Part shown: piece after piece, positions 29,301 through 44,400 of the stretch
Layout of the letters: each line of letters starts with the position of its first letter
Position numbering within the stretch: position 1 is the first letter of the stretch
Source of the DNA: Varroa destructor
Taxonomy: Eukaryota; Arthropoda; Arachnida; Mesostigmata; Varroidae
NCBI RefSeq assembly: GCF_002443255.2
Contig: NW_019211457.1
Coordinates: 51,707,725-51,771,724, forward strand
DNA length: 64,000 bases
Reading direction: 5' to 3'
The notes under the pieces: generated by a model
What the model was told of the DNA's origin: nothing
Seen by the model: only the letters and a program-made list of their open reading frames with translations
Databases searched by the model: none
Program-made: the position numbers and the translations under genes

Positions 29301-32300
29301 TTTGTCATTGTACTCATCGGTAATGATATATTATGCTAGACCTAAGTTTATGCAGTCTATATTCCGGTGGCTACAAAGTTATGAATGCTTAGGGTAAGGT
29401 AAGTTGAACTGAATTCGTTACCGATCAATGAGGCTTTAGATTACCGTCGCTATAGTAGTAAACGAATTGTTTTCGTCTATTCCTTCGTTATCCGATAGCC
29501 AGATTGTTATATATATTTTATGCGGCATCTGCTTTCATGACGCTTAATAACATTCAAATTGGTCTAGGCTTGCCTGGCCTTTCTAGTTAGTCTTCGGGCC
29601 TTAATATATGGACACATAATAGCAGATTCTTCATACGATGCAGGGTGAAGATTTGAACAGGTCGAGTTATGCAAAGAGGCAAACTACTAATATCTGAGAA
29701 AATTTATTATTTGTGTCCATATGTTGCTATATGCACCATAGGGACGGTTTTCCCCCTATCCTCCTATATAGGCCTATATATCTGTGTAGCGTACCTTCTT
29801 GTTTAAATGAAATAAACAGATAAATAGGCATTTGAAAATATTAGCTCGGAACAGATTGCGAACGAGAGCGAAGCGTATGCTACAACCCATTGCCACTGCA
29901 AGTAACAGATACATAGAGAAGACCGTTATAACAATGACGCCTGTTTGAGTGGTAAGAGATGCCATAGGTTCGTAGAAAGCTTTTCATCTGGAAGGTCTAT
30001 TAATTTAGGCTAAAAACCACATTTAGATAGAAAAAAAAAACGTAGATATTTTATTGCAAGTTTTTTTTTTGCAAGTAGAATTGTCTAAAAGACACAAGAA
30101 GACAAGAATTATGTGGGTAGATTACTGATAATAGTCAGTGGAGGCTAGTAGAGAATAATATTCAACAAATGTAAACAATGACAAGCCTTTTTTTCGGCGG
30201 TGCAATATTTCCATTATTCGACTAAAGACGTCAGCTTTAGTTAATCTTATCACTCATACCGCGTAAGCGGACTTAATTACTGTGTATACATTTGTCAATT
30301 TTGTTAAGTATTTGTTTTTTTGACATGGTGCAATCTATCACCATCACTTTAAATGGTTTATCATCTGATAATATCTATTATCCGAAAGACGTATTGCCTA
30401 TAACGTTTGCTCACAACAAAGCTCGTTTGGCGTTAAAATATATCGAGTCATAGGGTAAATATGTTTTGCTTTAAGACGATAAATGTTTGTTGGTGTATTG
30501 TTATTAAAAAAAAAATTATTGCTTGACTAATAGAAGTTATCGATTACCAATGAACAGCCGCCCGCGATTTTTACGATAGCTCTCTCAATGACGCTCACCA
30601 GGACAAAAACAATTTTAAATAGTTATTCATAATTGAATTACGAAAATAGTTCAAAAACATATATCGTACGTGTACTTCTGAGTGCAGTTCTTATGTAATT
30701 GTCTAAAGCTCTACCTTGATCAGCAACCAGGAGGAAACACACTACCTTCAAAGCGAATAAAAACTAACTGATATCCTAAAGGAATCAATTTGTTCTGCTT
30801 CTTGGCTTTTAGATTTTTCCTGATTGACCCTTAATACAGGCCTCCAGTATCTAAAATGACTGACTTAAATATGGACATAAATTCCAACTTCACTTTAGCA
30901 GATGTTCGCTATTTTAGATGTAGTCACAGCTTGTTGTAAGCTTAGCGGACTCTTCTTTGTTGGCACCTATTCTGAAAATTAGTAGATTAGGTCCGACGGG
31001 AAGCGAAACATGCTCACCTTTGTTTGCCGCAACCCATGAGGGGACAAGTACGGAGACAGGGGACATAAAGGCCGCAGGGTGAAACAAACGCGCCTACCTA
31101 CGTTATTTCCTTTGGCTATGAATCAACCCAGAAAGGGAGAGCGCGTGTTAATGAGTGTCCCTTAGAGAGGGAGAGAGAGGCCTCTAATATCACAAGTGCT
31201 GCTCCTGAGTTCACACTCTCCAAGGTCGGTCGTCAGAAAGCATCTACCATCATTCTACGATTGAAATCAGATCATTTCTAGGTTAACCAAGTTTGATAAG
31301 AACCATTAATTTCAACAATCTGACCACTGCCAGCAATACGAAAAAAATCGTCGATTTTCATTATTTACTATTTAATCAAGGAATAATACTCATAGTAGAA
31401 CTGTAAACCAAACGTGAGCGTAACTCATTCAGTCTATAAGTAGCGGCTTTTCAATCGCAAAGTAGTAGCCGTGACGAGACATGCTCATTTTGAACTCTGC
31501 TGGAACTTCAATTCAATGTTTTTTTTTATCGAAAGTACCTTTACCTATACATACGTAATAAATAAATTATATCGAGAACCGGACAACACAGCTGTTTTCA
31601 AAAACAGCAAAGGAATCCATAACAATTTTACGTTGAGACACAGACACAGCTAGATAATAAGGATCGTTTTATACAACTGTGTTATGCAGTTCCGATATTG
31701 CAGTTTTGACTCGTTTTAATTATGCCTGCCACCTTTTCGTTACTAGTGATTTTGTACATAGGCACGGAATATATAGGTGCATTTCGCACTTTCTCTAGGT
31801 GGGAAATTTCGCGCCAGGTCTTGTCAGGCTCATGCGCGGCCTTTTTTTTTGCAACTCGCAGAAAGCTCCGCCGTAGTGAAAGGCAGCTTAAGCGAGGTGC
31901 TTTAGAGAAGAGGATTCGAATGGGTCATACCTCTGTAGGCTCTCAATATCAGGTTATGCATGATCTGTTTTTAGAGTACAGATAAATTTTAAACCACATG
32001 GTCTCACGCCGTATTTAGTAAAAGTGTTCCCACACACGTTCTTTAGTTCGTCTTTGGAAAATTCCAGATGATCCACCTTATCTACCCGTAGTGTTTTTAT
32101 TTTATGGTAATTTCTTAAAAGCGGCTGAAAAACTTTATGTGCTGCTGTAATTCAATAGGCCTTAAACAACCTGAATTTTTTTTTTTACTTAGCATTTACG
32201 GAAGTCTCTGTTACCTTAAACATCTGTGTTCTTACCCTTGTAGAATTTCGAATTTAGCTAGTTAAAATTTCCATATGGCCGGTTAGTGTTGCTTCTGTCG

Positions 32301-34773
32301 GACACAAGAAGAGACAATTCAAGAACAGGTGAAGTCGATTTGGGCCTGAAAAAGAAGTATCAGTGAGCAAAGACGTACAATTTTCTAAGAATGTTCTATT
32401 TTAAAAGCCTGATAAGATTGCCCTTGGCCGCACAACTTATACAAGCTCATTTTAGACAAATAATGGACTACTACGAACAAATAAGAAGCTTCTGCCTGAA
32501 AAACTGCGCCGAATAGATGATCTTCTCCACTATGAGCCCGTTACAAACTATGAGCAAAAAAAAAAAAAAAAAAAAAGATTTCTAGGATTTTGAACAGCTG
32601 CATTTCGTACAATGGCTAAGCACAAGTTGGTAACCGGATATAGAGAAATTTCTTGCAATCGTTTCACCAATGGCTTTTTTCTTCGCAAAAAATACTTGAA
32701 GCTTACAAAAACAATTACTTTTGACTTTGTATAGCCGTCAGTACTCATACTGAAAGCTTAGATTAAAAAAAAAAAATGCTTATATATACATGTATATTTT
32801 TTTGTCACAAACAAACGATATCATAATTGCTATATGGTGTGCTGTGGAATCCGCATATACGTGCACATGTATACCTGAGAGAAAAAGACGCCTGATTACC
32901 TTATTGAGCAATTTCAGATTACACTGAGATTGGTTACTGGAGGCGAGAGGGTACAAAAACTTGTGGAACCGGCCTTCAGATAAGTCATTCTTTCACCCTC
33001 CTTCATGCCTTTCTTATTTTTAATGTCTGCGCCGTTCACAAGCGTCTTCACCCGCTCCTATTCGAATGGTCCTTTCATATGAAACATTATGGCGTTTTTG
33101 GCACGCTTCCATCTGGCCTGTGGTCTCGTACGCTGAATGACGTCACGCAAGCCTTGCTTATTTTCTCGATTGGAGTTGTGATCATGTGAGTTGTCCGTGG
33201 CGGGTCAACTTACCACGCGAATTGGCACTCACACAGAAACCTAGGTCTTGACAATGCTTTTGTGCCTATATAAAGGGATATATTTGGCCCGTAACGTTCG
33301 CACTACCTATTAGTTATAATATTCTTGCAACGAATGTAAGTATAAAACATTTCCGCGAGCTTGCGATAAATCTGCTCGTTGTGAAGAAAACACCTAGAAA
33401 ATAGCTGAAAAATTTGCAAGCGCTTATATGAAACAAACATTGCGGTGGGCCAAGGTATTCGAAGTAAAGCATCGTTAGCTGTTGACAGCTCAGTCGCTTT
33501 GCTTACAAAGAAAGGCCAAAGCTACTTTTGTCCAAATCCCTATTGGAAAGTAATATACTAATAAGGAACATTACATCTATAAAATCGTATGCACTTCGAT
33601 ATTAATAACGTTACTTTTGATTTAGCCAGCTGCAGTATTTTTCGTCGGACTTCCCTCAAGTCTGTAGCGGTATGAGGCTACAGCGCTTGCACAGTATCCC
33701 GCTAACAGGACATCTTAGAGTAGTGCTTCACTAAACATATTATATCCAACGGTTTATCGAGGTCCTGGAACGTTTGGTCGTAAACGAGTCCAGCGTTGCA
33801 TTACGATAAGTTCGGCCATAGTACAGTTTACATTCCAGTTAGCAGGCGCATTAGTTCTTGGGCTGCTGCGGTCCTACCTCTTATTTCCGCCTTGAATCAG
33901 CTGAAACCGCTGACCTTCCCCAGTGTTTGGGTAGTCAATTATTGTATGTAAGTAGGACGTTCAGACAGATTCTGCATACATTTGTCCAATGGGGAGCCTA
34001 ATCACAGACTATTGTCGTTAGCTGCAAGCAGTCGCTGAAAGACCACTTATATGATAGGGAAGATGAATCACACTATGCGATTGTTCTGCATTAGCTTTGC
34101 GCAGCCCAAGATATGGGGCTGGAAACAGTTTCATCAATGTTTTACTTCAACTCAAATGTACTCTCACTTCAACTGAAGCTCAAATGAATGAAGCACATTT
34201 TCAATTTATCACTCAGCCAGTGATTCAATTTCCGAATATTGTAAAGCAATATATCATCAATAAGTAACAAATATTCGCCGCAAATTTACATTTTAAAAAG
34301 GCTAAAACCTACCGGCATGAGTATCCTGTAAGGACGATGGTACCACGGCATCGTGGGACTTAATTGTTGCCGACTAAGAATTGTAATGATATTCACCCCC
34401 GGGTGAAAGGTAACTGCGCAGCAAACTGAAATGAAAAATTCAAATCATACAAAACCTCAGTGAGTTCCATCTGAAGACAACATTTAAAGCTTCATGGTTA
34501 TGAATCGCCGCTGAATCAATCAAGTATAATGTACACATAGGAAATTCGAAGGCGATCTTTCACACTCAGTTATAACGATTAATGCTCTAAGCAGCGTAAC
34601 TGCTTCGTATCTAGCTTACAATTAGAAAATTATAGTTTCTAAGAAGCTATTACAGGATACCGAACTCAAACAATCGATGATGTTTACAAGAACTACTCCA
34701 TTGAAAAAATTTAATAGTACAACAAGTAGTTATCTTCTTCATTATAACCTTTGCATGGTAACAGTGTGATAAC

Positions 34774-34807
<34 letters not shown>

Positions 34808-37800
34808 CAAAGAATAGTACTGCTTCAAACTTAAAATAATATTTTTATCCTTCATTTGTCTATCATGTGACTGCTATTTGGTTTCAATACATACGTATAA
34901 GTAATTCGTATATTAAATTTGTCAAGGAAATATGAAAATAAGTTGAGACGAAGTGTCTCAACTTATTCTAATATTCGAATAAGTTGAGACCGCCTATCAT
35001 CCACTATGTAACTCAACAAATTTGAGAGATCAATCTGCCATCACGGGAAGAATATGTTTCTTCATATGTTGCTTATTGAGCTCATTATGCAATCTATCTA
35101 ATGTAACAATTAGAAAAAACATTTTGGCGTCCCCTTTAGACACCACATCCCTAAAATTACAAACTATTGAGTCTTTTATTCGGCGATCCTTTCGTCTTGT
35201 CTCTTCCCTCTGGTCACATCCCACAGCCCACCGCGGCGTGTTTCCCCCTGACGGAGTCAGCTTACCCATCGAGTAGCAGGCTCCAGAGGGGTCACAATAA
35301 CCCCTTGAATGAGTAAGCTAGCCAAAACGAAAGCATAAAATATAGCTGCGCCTGTTTCTCAACAAATGTTATGAATCATTCTGTTTTAATTGGGACTGTA
35401 ATTTGAATCGGTTTGCGACTTTGCCAGGCCGTTTGGCCGAAAACAGGGGCGAGCCAGGGCCGAACCATATTCGACACTGGTTTTCCAATTCCTGTTTACG
35501 CCCATGATCTTTAAGAATGCTTGAAGTCTCGTTACTGCTAGTCTCATGACGGCGATGTCCATGTCGCCGATAGCTGCAGAGCAGATAAGCTTGTCGTCAC
35601 CTAATATATCGCAATTGAATGGTTAGATGGCTTTTAAGTCCGTTTTAACTTGTGACATAGTCTCCGTTACGAAGAGAGGGATGTTACGCCGCACTTATTA
35701 GTAAAAAGAAGCTTTTCAATGTTTACGTGACTTTCATGATTAGCCAAAATAAAGAAGACTTGATTTTTTTTTTAAAGTGTTTCACATAATGCCTCGACGA
35801 AGACTTCCGCAGTTATCCAACCACTAGGGCGAGCAGTATTGTTTTATCCGTCAAGACTGCCGAATGAAAAGGCATTTTGCTTAAAGAAAGGGAAGGAACG
35901 AAAGCATTGTATTACCAATTGCGCTGATGCTAAAACAAACGTTTACGGAGGTGCCTCTTTTGGCAAAGGTTATTTGCCATATTTCAGGGGATTTTTAGCT
36001 GGCCACGACTTCAAAGCAAGTTTGCACGTTCCTACTTCTCAGTCTCTTCACAGTTATAGATATTCTAGGGTTCGAAATAGAATGTTTTCCTAACGTGTGT
36101 CAAATTTGCGAGGATTTCCCCGACACTTTCTTTTACCAAAGCCAGACCTCTCAAGAGGTTCATAGTCTCAGACGCAGGCATACTCGTATCCAAATTGCGT
36201 TATCATCTGCCTCGCTACGGCGCAAGTTGACTTGCGAAATGTAATACTCTACTAGCAATTTTTGCTCTACTGGCGAGAATATATTGCCCCTACGTACGGA
36301 GTCTTACTTTGCTCTGTTTCTTTTTTTGCTTCTCTTAGTCCTTACTGCAGCAGCTCAAAACGGTTTTACCAGTTTCATAGACGAAGGCCCTCTGATTTAT
36401 ATCATCCACTATTGGCTACAGATACTACATATTTAGTCTTAACTTTGGCCTTTCGTTGTTTAACCTTCGAGTCTACAAAAAATACAAAGAAATACAATAA
36501 TAATAAAAAAGATAAAAATATTAAAATAAAATTGCCCATAGTTTCCTGATTTTTTAGAAACAAACAGCTTCGTCCTTAGAGTGTACTCCACGTACCTTGT
36601 TCGCGGGTGTTTGCACAAGATAGACTACTGAACAATCAATTCAGACTGCTTTAGACTGTGCATTACTGCGATAGTTCGAGATAGTTTCGTTCATACGTCA
36701 GATTTCAGCGATGAATATAACCGTAATGTTATTTCCTCGTAATCAGGTTGTATCAATTTGCCCACTTCACACGGCTCTTCTATTTCCTGCAACAGCAACC
36801 TCTGTTTTCGGTCTTGTTTTTCGAACATCGATTTACAAAATAATATAGAAGAAGACGACGACAACTTGGTTGGGAAGAATTGGCGTTGAATGTGGCAACA
36901 CCATTAGGCTTATTGTTCTATAAAAAGATTAACAAACTACTGGGACTAAGCTAAGATGCTGACAGCGCCACGACATGCTGCTGGCAGATCTCAGATGTGA
37001 GCTCAGGGCTCACATCGTAACGGATCGTAACGGAAAAAATACCGAATTAAGGCGAAAAGATGGCTGCGTCCCGTGATTCCTTTGTGATATGGATAATTTC
37101 ACAAAACGACCAATATACTATAAAATCTATAGCGCGGATGTGTTTATGATTTTGACGCATAAAAACACGAGGCGGGCTATCACGTGTGTCACACTTAACC
37201 CCAACGCCATTTTTAGATAAACCTCAATTTGAAAAAAAAATATGAATTACTTGGGTGAATTAAAATATGTACTACCATAAACTAAAAGATCACGCGTCTT
37301 CGCTGGCATTGACAATATCTTACCAATGTTAGATAAATAACAGTTAAGAAAAATGTTTATGGTGAATAAGGAAAGAACATTTGTACGAACTTGAAGACCA
37401 GTGACTTAAATTGAGTCTTACTCTACGACATTATAACGTTCCTCACAAGCATGCTGTGCAAGTTTGAGAAAATACTTCCACTGTTCTAAACCAAACCTGC
37501 CTAATCTCAGCCCTCTCTATAAACTGGAAATCATAGGGCATCAAATACCTTATCAATTACTTCCAACCTAATCTATAGCAAATAACTCAGTAATATGTAC
37601 GATTACGTACGAGCCAAATAAAGCAAGGGAAGGCGATGGTCATCCTGGCAGAGATCACATCAATTTCTATAGCTCACGCACAGGAAACAACCAATTAACT
37701 CGTGAAACACAGACATCTTAGGTAGAACCTGACGATAACGCTGGATGCATCTCATTCGATTACTGCCGTTAATCCAGTATTGACTTTTCTATGCAACGTT

Positions 37801-40800
37801 GACTATGGCAATGGTGCGGAAAAAGGCCAAATTTAAGTCCTTTAATCTGCGTTCTTTTATACCGTATATATAGGTTCTGACGTATCGAATCTCTTCCTTG
37901 TGGTCCCTGTGGCAAACTCTGGTTCACATAACTGGAACACAAGTTTGTTTTTCCTGGTTGTCTCTCGAGGTCCTTGTAAAGGTTAGGTTTTATATGAAGA
38001 AGACTGGGAAGTTGTCTGGTGGTCATCTGATATTCTTTGAGGAATGCCGTGAGGTCCATTTAGGGAAATAGAGAATACGGTAGATACAGCTTCTGCAACT
38101 ACTGGAGACAACTTAACTATATACGACTTATGCTCTTGTGGTCCTTTTCATAATATGAGCACCGAAAGCTCTTATTTTATAGTAGCTTCATCCCGAGGTA
38201 GTTAAAGCATCCAAGGTGCTAAATTGCAATATCCTTAAGAAGCACAATTTCCAGTGCTGTCACGTGCCAAATTGTACGCAATTTTGTTGTTTTTATTTGC
38301 TAATTTGATCTTTTAAAGCTATCTACATGAAGCAGTCAAATCTACAAGATAGGTCAGAATTCTGACGCGGTATAGCCAACGATCAGGCGGCTTGCGCGTT
38401 TCTTCTAGAAAACATCCTGAGTATATAGGTACTTGCCTTTTTTTTTGATTAAATTTAATTGGAAAACGCTATTCATCTGCAAAGGTCATAAAGCACGCCG
38501 CTGCGGAATCAGTGCTCTAGTTGTTAAACGAGCCCGCCTCATTACTCAGCAGATTCGTCGCCTAACGGCTGAGTTGTATAACCCAGCCGTGAGGGCAGTC
38601 AAGTAGTGATCGATATCAAGTTGCTTAAATCGATAAACACTAAAATCTCCATCGGGATGCTTTAATGGAAGATATTTGGAGTGGTACGGAGTGTGACATA
38701 TAGCATTCGGATGAGTGACCGTTCTTCAAATTTTTGTCGCTCTTCTGGTTAAGTTGTGTATACAGTTCCGATCAGACGTTCCGGACCCTGACTAGATTTG
38801 TTGTAGTTTAAAACGGCTCTCGGCCTAACTACATTCGTAAATACTTAATTTCTGAAAAAGCCTTTTACACCGTTCCCTGCTACATATTCCAGCTTACATG
38901 AATTGATAAAATCGACCGCTTTAATCCTTTTGACATGAGCAATACAATAAAATGCGTTAAAAATAAAAAAAAGACACAGATACCAGTTTGAACTGACCAC
39001 TAACTATAGCGAATCGATACGCACGAGGCGCAACGCTAGTTTCTGAAAATCTTCTTACAAAACTCTTTATATTCTTCCGACAAGCTTTCGGTCCTGGCAA
39101 GCAAAATTTTCGTACAACTATATGGGTCTTATTCAATGTTATATGTGTGGTGTATTATACGTTATCGTTTGTAACGAAGATAATTAACGTTTGCCCGAAA
39201 GTCGAATGGTCAAGTTGGCTTATAGCCATTTGACCTCGGTAAAAACAAACATCCATGAAGGTGTATCGTATATAAGGTATATCGTATACATATATGTAAG
39301 GTATATATATATATATATATATATGAAGGTATAATATCCATGAACGTGCGGTTTTCTCAAGCAGTCTTTGCATGCTTTACTGTGCATCAACCGTTAGGGT
39401 CGAATTTGCAAGATGATGAATATTAAAGAAATGCCTTTCGTTATGTCACGCTAGTTAAACAAAAGCAACTGAGGCTGACTTACATTGGTAGGGTCGTCCA
39501 GCTGGTATGCCCAAAGAAGTTAGTAGCAGCCCACCAGCTCTTCCCGAATCTCTTATTATATTTTACATGGCCTCCTTTCGACAAATCTAAAATACCTCTT
39601 TTTTAGTATGGTTTTAATAAAAAAAAAAAAAAAAAAATCGGTACCTACTTAGCTTTCGACTAAAAACCCCAAACATCCGTCATGCATTCGTTATTTGTAC
39701 GAATACGTTGAATGCTCTTGTTAGATAGGGAATTAACTTACCTATCATGTAACTATAACGTAGCCCAAAACGCATTCTTCTCAAATTTTGTCAACTGTTT
39801 TGTTTTTGCCTGACGAGAGATTTTGTTTTTAAACTAGTCGACGTTGTCCGACGGCCTTTGCTACAACGAATGTTTCGACGGGAATGTGGGCTCAATCTAT
39901 CTCATCGTATGAGAAACATGCATTTGTGCACACAGAAGTCCTCTCAGTGTCTTGCCGTGCTGTTTATCCATCTTATAGTCATGTCTTTTGCAGCGTATGT
40001 TCAGTAGATACGAATTGTACGAGCGAATTTCTCAAATTTGTGTGATCTGTTCTCTTTTTATTGTGTGCGCACATTTTTTTCGTACTTTGGGCTCGAACCT
40101 CCTACTTCAGGAAGCGCGGTGGCCATAGCGCATTCACACCGCGTATTGAACGCCACAAGAGGTCGCTTGATGTCGGCGGCTCCATGAACGGTCTGGGTAG
40201 TTTCGGCCAGTCATCCATGAGGCGCCTACTCCCTGAGGACTTGCAAGCGTTGTTCCGACGTACGATGCGACAGCTCATTCCAAACCCTCGTGTGGGCCGG
40301 ACGGATGCCTTCGTGCCACGGTCAGTGTCTCGGTTACATACAGAATCCTGACTAATAAGTATTTGTACTCACCGCATTGAAAGTAGGAACACGTTTCTAG
40401 GAATGCGTATGATGCACCATTAGAAAAACCCCAGTTTTCAAAGAGTAGCACACATGTTTAAACTGTACTTGTCTCACTGTAGAACCGCCTCTAACTATGA
40501 CATGTTAAAACCAGTATAAACACAGATATCAAATGAATGAACTAGTGACTTACAACCGAAAGACATTATCATCACATGCTGCATTGATCGGAGATACTCA
40601 TTGGCCAAATTTGAACCCTCTAGGATCTCAGCGAGTCGTTCAATCGGCACTTGATATTTCATATATATATATTACAAACAAAGCTAAGTGCAACAAAGGA
40701 TTAAGCTTATGCAATTCCTCGAGCGCGTCAATGATGTTGGCATGCATCGTCAACATAATAAAACCTATCCTTATACCTCTTTCTCCAATGGACCGAAACC

Positions 40801-41393
40801 CTTCATTATCGATATTTTTGCTATGGATGGAAGCACGAATTTACAATAAAAGTTATAACCTACAGCAGTAAGTGCAAAATGGGTTTTAAAACGGGTTGAT
40901 TGGTGTTGCGATGTTACATGCGGCACAATTGCATTCTTAAAATAAACAAAGTACTAAAGATGTGTTGATCCGCCGGCTTCCAAGGACGTAATATTTAGCG
41001 AAGTAGTCTTCCATAAATGGTGTACCGTGAATAATGTTTGCATGAACACATTTTCATAAAAAAAAAAAAAAAAAAAAACAACTTGCATTGCATATTCTCG
41101 CGTAAAGGAAATCGTTTCGACCTACGTCTCCCAGCTTGTTGCAGAATACGCGTCCGTTACGCCCCACTCATTGGGAATTCAAAAACCTGACGCAGAAGCG
41201 CTTATTTAGAACTATTTAAATGTGATGGAAGAGATCGTAATTATCTTAGACTGCAAAGTATCTCTAGCGGATTTTAGAAAATTCGCGTTGAAGTCACCCT
41301 CAACTTGTTGTAAGACCAAAGTTAGGAGCTTTAGACAAAGCAGAGTAACTAACTGTCCGTGGGTGCGCTACTTCCTATCCCCTAGTGATTAAA

Positions 41394-41438
<45 letters not shown>

Positions 41439-44400
41439 TGATTTAGCAGGAAAAAGTAGTTTAATCTCATCATTGAGCTATAAATTTGCTTCCTTAATTT
41501 ACTGGCTTTAGGGCATACATTGAAGAAAAAACGACATAGCCAAACAGAGAATGTTTTCGACGTCTACAAATAGACATAATAGTATCGCCGGTGTAGCAGC
41601 ATTGGGAAAAATCAATAAAGCACACAGTTAAAGCAAAAAAAGCAGACTCACAGTTTTTTACATAAAAAATTTATATCGATACTACTTATTAAAATGTGCT
41701 TATTGCTTTATGATATTGCCGTGATACAATTGACTATTCGGCGCAACAACTATCGTCATTGGTAAAGACTCCCAGTCATCACTGACCTATGGGCATTGCT
41801 GGTCTATGCACATTTTTATTTTATGAGACATATATATATATATATATATATATTTTAAGCTGTAAAAATTTTAGTTGAAATTGCCAGCCAGTGTAGTAAT
41901 CTAGTCTACAAGGGCCATTTAACGACTATTGTGTAGAACCTGGCTTATAAAGTAAATAGGTTTTTGGTTCTTGGTGAACTCTTAGCTTAAAGTGCCTTAT
42001 AACTACCGGATCTAGAGGTACTTTTTTGGCATCTGACGCGGGTATCCACATCAACACACAAAACGTAAGCCAACCTGGCTTATGACACCATCGAATTCCT
42101 AAGAACGACACCAGATCTAAAACTCGAAACACAAAGGTTTATAAGTCCAACGCCGCTACCGTGTTAGCCGTCACCAAGACCCTTGGGATGTACGTATCCG
42201 GTCGGAGCATAAGCAACTGAGGTTTTGTTTACCAAACTGAGAATGCACCGTCAAACCACAAACCTTACCTACAAACCATTCTATGTATCCGCTGTTACTT
42301 TCGACGACCTTCTCTTACCTGTCAATCAAATTCTTTAAGACTTCTCGCTAGAATTTACAGCTGAAAAAGAAGCGGTCCAGTGAAATTGTGCGGCCCTTTT
42401 CATTATCAAATGTGAGTTTTTATTAATTTGATTTGCCAGTGATCAGAAAAGTGTGAATATTCGTTGGAGCGAGGCTAAAAGAATATTCTGTTAACCTCTT
42501 GTAGGATGTCTGGCACAATCTATCCACGTGCAGTCTGGGAGTTTCATAAAGCAGCATGACTCCATCTTGACTCATGGGTTTTTTCCCTTGGATAGCCTAG
42601 TTCATTCGGTATAACTGGGCTAGACACAAATTGTTCTTAACTGTTTCATTATTCTCAGTCTGTTTCCATACAAGATATTTCCAGTACTACCAAACGCAAA
42701 CCATGATCTCTTGGGACAGATATGTTGCTTTGAGCGGACCATTTTCGTCCGAGCTTTATGCTGACGTGGAGACACCACTTTTCGCTGTTAGTCATGCTGC
42801 TGTACAAAAACCTGTTGATTTAGCTATAACTTGCTCGGTGTTTAGCGAGAGACTGAGAGCTAGTGGAAAGCCGTGTCTGTTTGTGATGACCACTCTATTC
42901 ATAAGGCACCTAAACTTCCAAGTTTCGGGTAAATCCCATCTACCTAAAATGTCGATAGCCATATGACTGTGGATAATTTTTCGTGGCTTTCAATCGTCCT
43001 CATCGACCTTAGATGACCAACCGAGGCGCACCCTCCATTGCCAGGAGTCAATTTTTAAAATCCGTTTAAAGTGGCCTTCACAGTTATAGAATACAATTAC
43101 AGTACACGGTAGCTGTCTAAGATAAGGAAAAAGGCGATGTAAAACAACTTTTTTTGCCTAGAGCCTCCTTTTCTATTGCCGGAGCTCGACATAAAATTAT
43201 GCCTAACAGGCTAACAGAAAACAGAGGAGATACTTCACAATGCTATGTAGAGGTGGAGAACAAAAAACGAAAGGGAAAAGGGCAAACAAGCTGGTCGTAC
43301 TTGTGTTACAACACAATAGTATGCATGTAGTACAATCATGGTTTTTAAAACACAATACTTCGCGAGAACACGATGTATTTTAATTACATAAAGAAGAGAA
43401 GAAATTAGGGAAATTCTGAGAAGAATATGAATCGTAGCCAGTACCCGTCATTTAATTGACCGCCCGTTGACCTTGAAGACATCGGCTCTCATACGTTTTA
43501 CTAGCTCGCCCTAGTTTGTTCGCCATAGGGAGTTGTCTAAACAAATGCATGTATGTTTATTTGAATCTCAGCTCCGAAGAAAGGTCAAAATATTGGATAC
43601 AGGTTCACTGCTTCCAAAGCGGTCGGTTATAGGGATGGGTTAACATTCGTAGCCTTTTAGAAGTACTTTGGCTCATTTATCTAAGACTAGGACAAACTAA
43701 CTCTTAGTCAGAAGTATAAAGGGTTTTCTCTCGATATTATGGCATCCCGACATATGACGTTTGTTGGTAGACTCATTGCTACTGTATTAACGCGGGGATG
43801 TCGCTGTTCTGAAAACCCTGCGTTGATCAAACATAAGTCCTTCAATAAACAAACGAAAACCAGCGATCTTGGACCTGTGGTCGGATTTTTAAAAAAAAAA
43901 CTGTTGATTTGTCGAAAGTAATCTGAATATACCTTACTACCTATTTCACCGGCACATGCGTATACACATATGTGTCTTAATAAATAAGGGTGAAGTTCTG
44001 GAAAAGGTTACGGAATGACTACGTGTAAATCTTCATATCGCGTAAACGCTAATGTCAACGAAACAGAGAGTACTTACTGGACAACGGCACTAAATTATTC
44101 TATATGATAAAGACAATTATTCTAAGCTTGAAAAAAATCTTCTTGGATTTATTAAACTGAATTAGGTTACTTCTGCAAATACTGTGTTCATAAGATAATG
44201 ACACTGACTGCTTGTAAAATCCAAAAGTAATCGAACCCTCATATAATTAGAAATATCATTATGCAGGTACTTGGTATCAAGAAGCAGCAACGTAATGTGT
44301 TGGAAAAATGTGCCCTTACTACAGTTCCAAATGCCGATACGGGCGTCATAGAAAGTCTTATTGGATCGCTATAGCGCCCTATAATGCGGTCTTTAGGGTA

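Larger units (their letters stand above)
22782..40110 (+). other. Capa: CAPA intron 2 (about 17.3 kb)
   Basis: Bounded by GTAAGT and ACTTCAG. Contains TA and A/T-run microsatellites, two TATA-type promoter look-alikes (26.16 and 33.27 kb), a plus-strand 85-residue frame ending at 28737 and an A-rich tail near 29.08 kb. A three-arm alternating palindrome lies at 34937-34990. Nothing recognisable as a conserved gene. Confidence 0.75.

Noticed and set aside
39619..39637. A runs (also 41058-41078, 32556-32576 and the T run at 23327-23342) as possible retroposon tails
   Set aside because: No element body, pol III boxes or flanking duplications were seen next to them.
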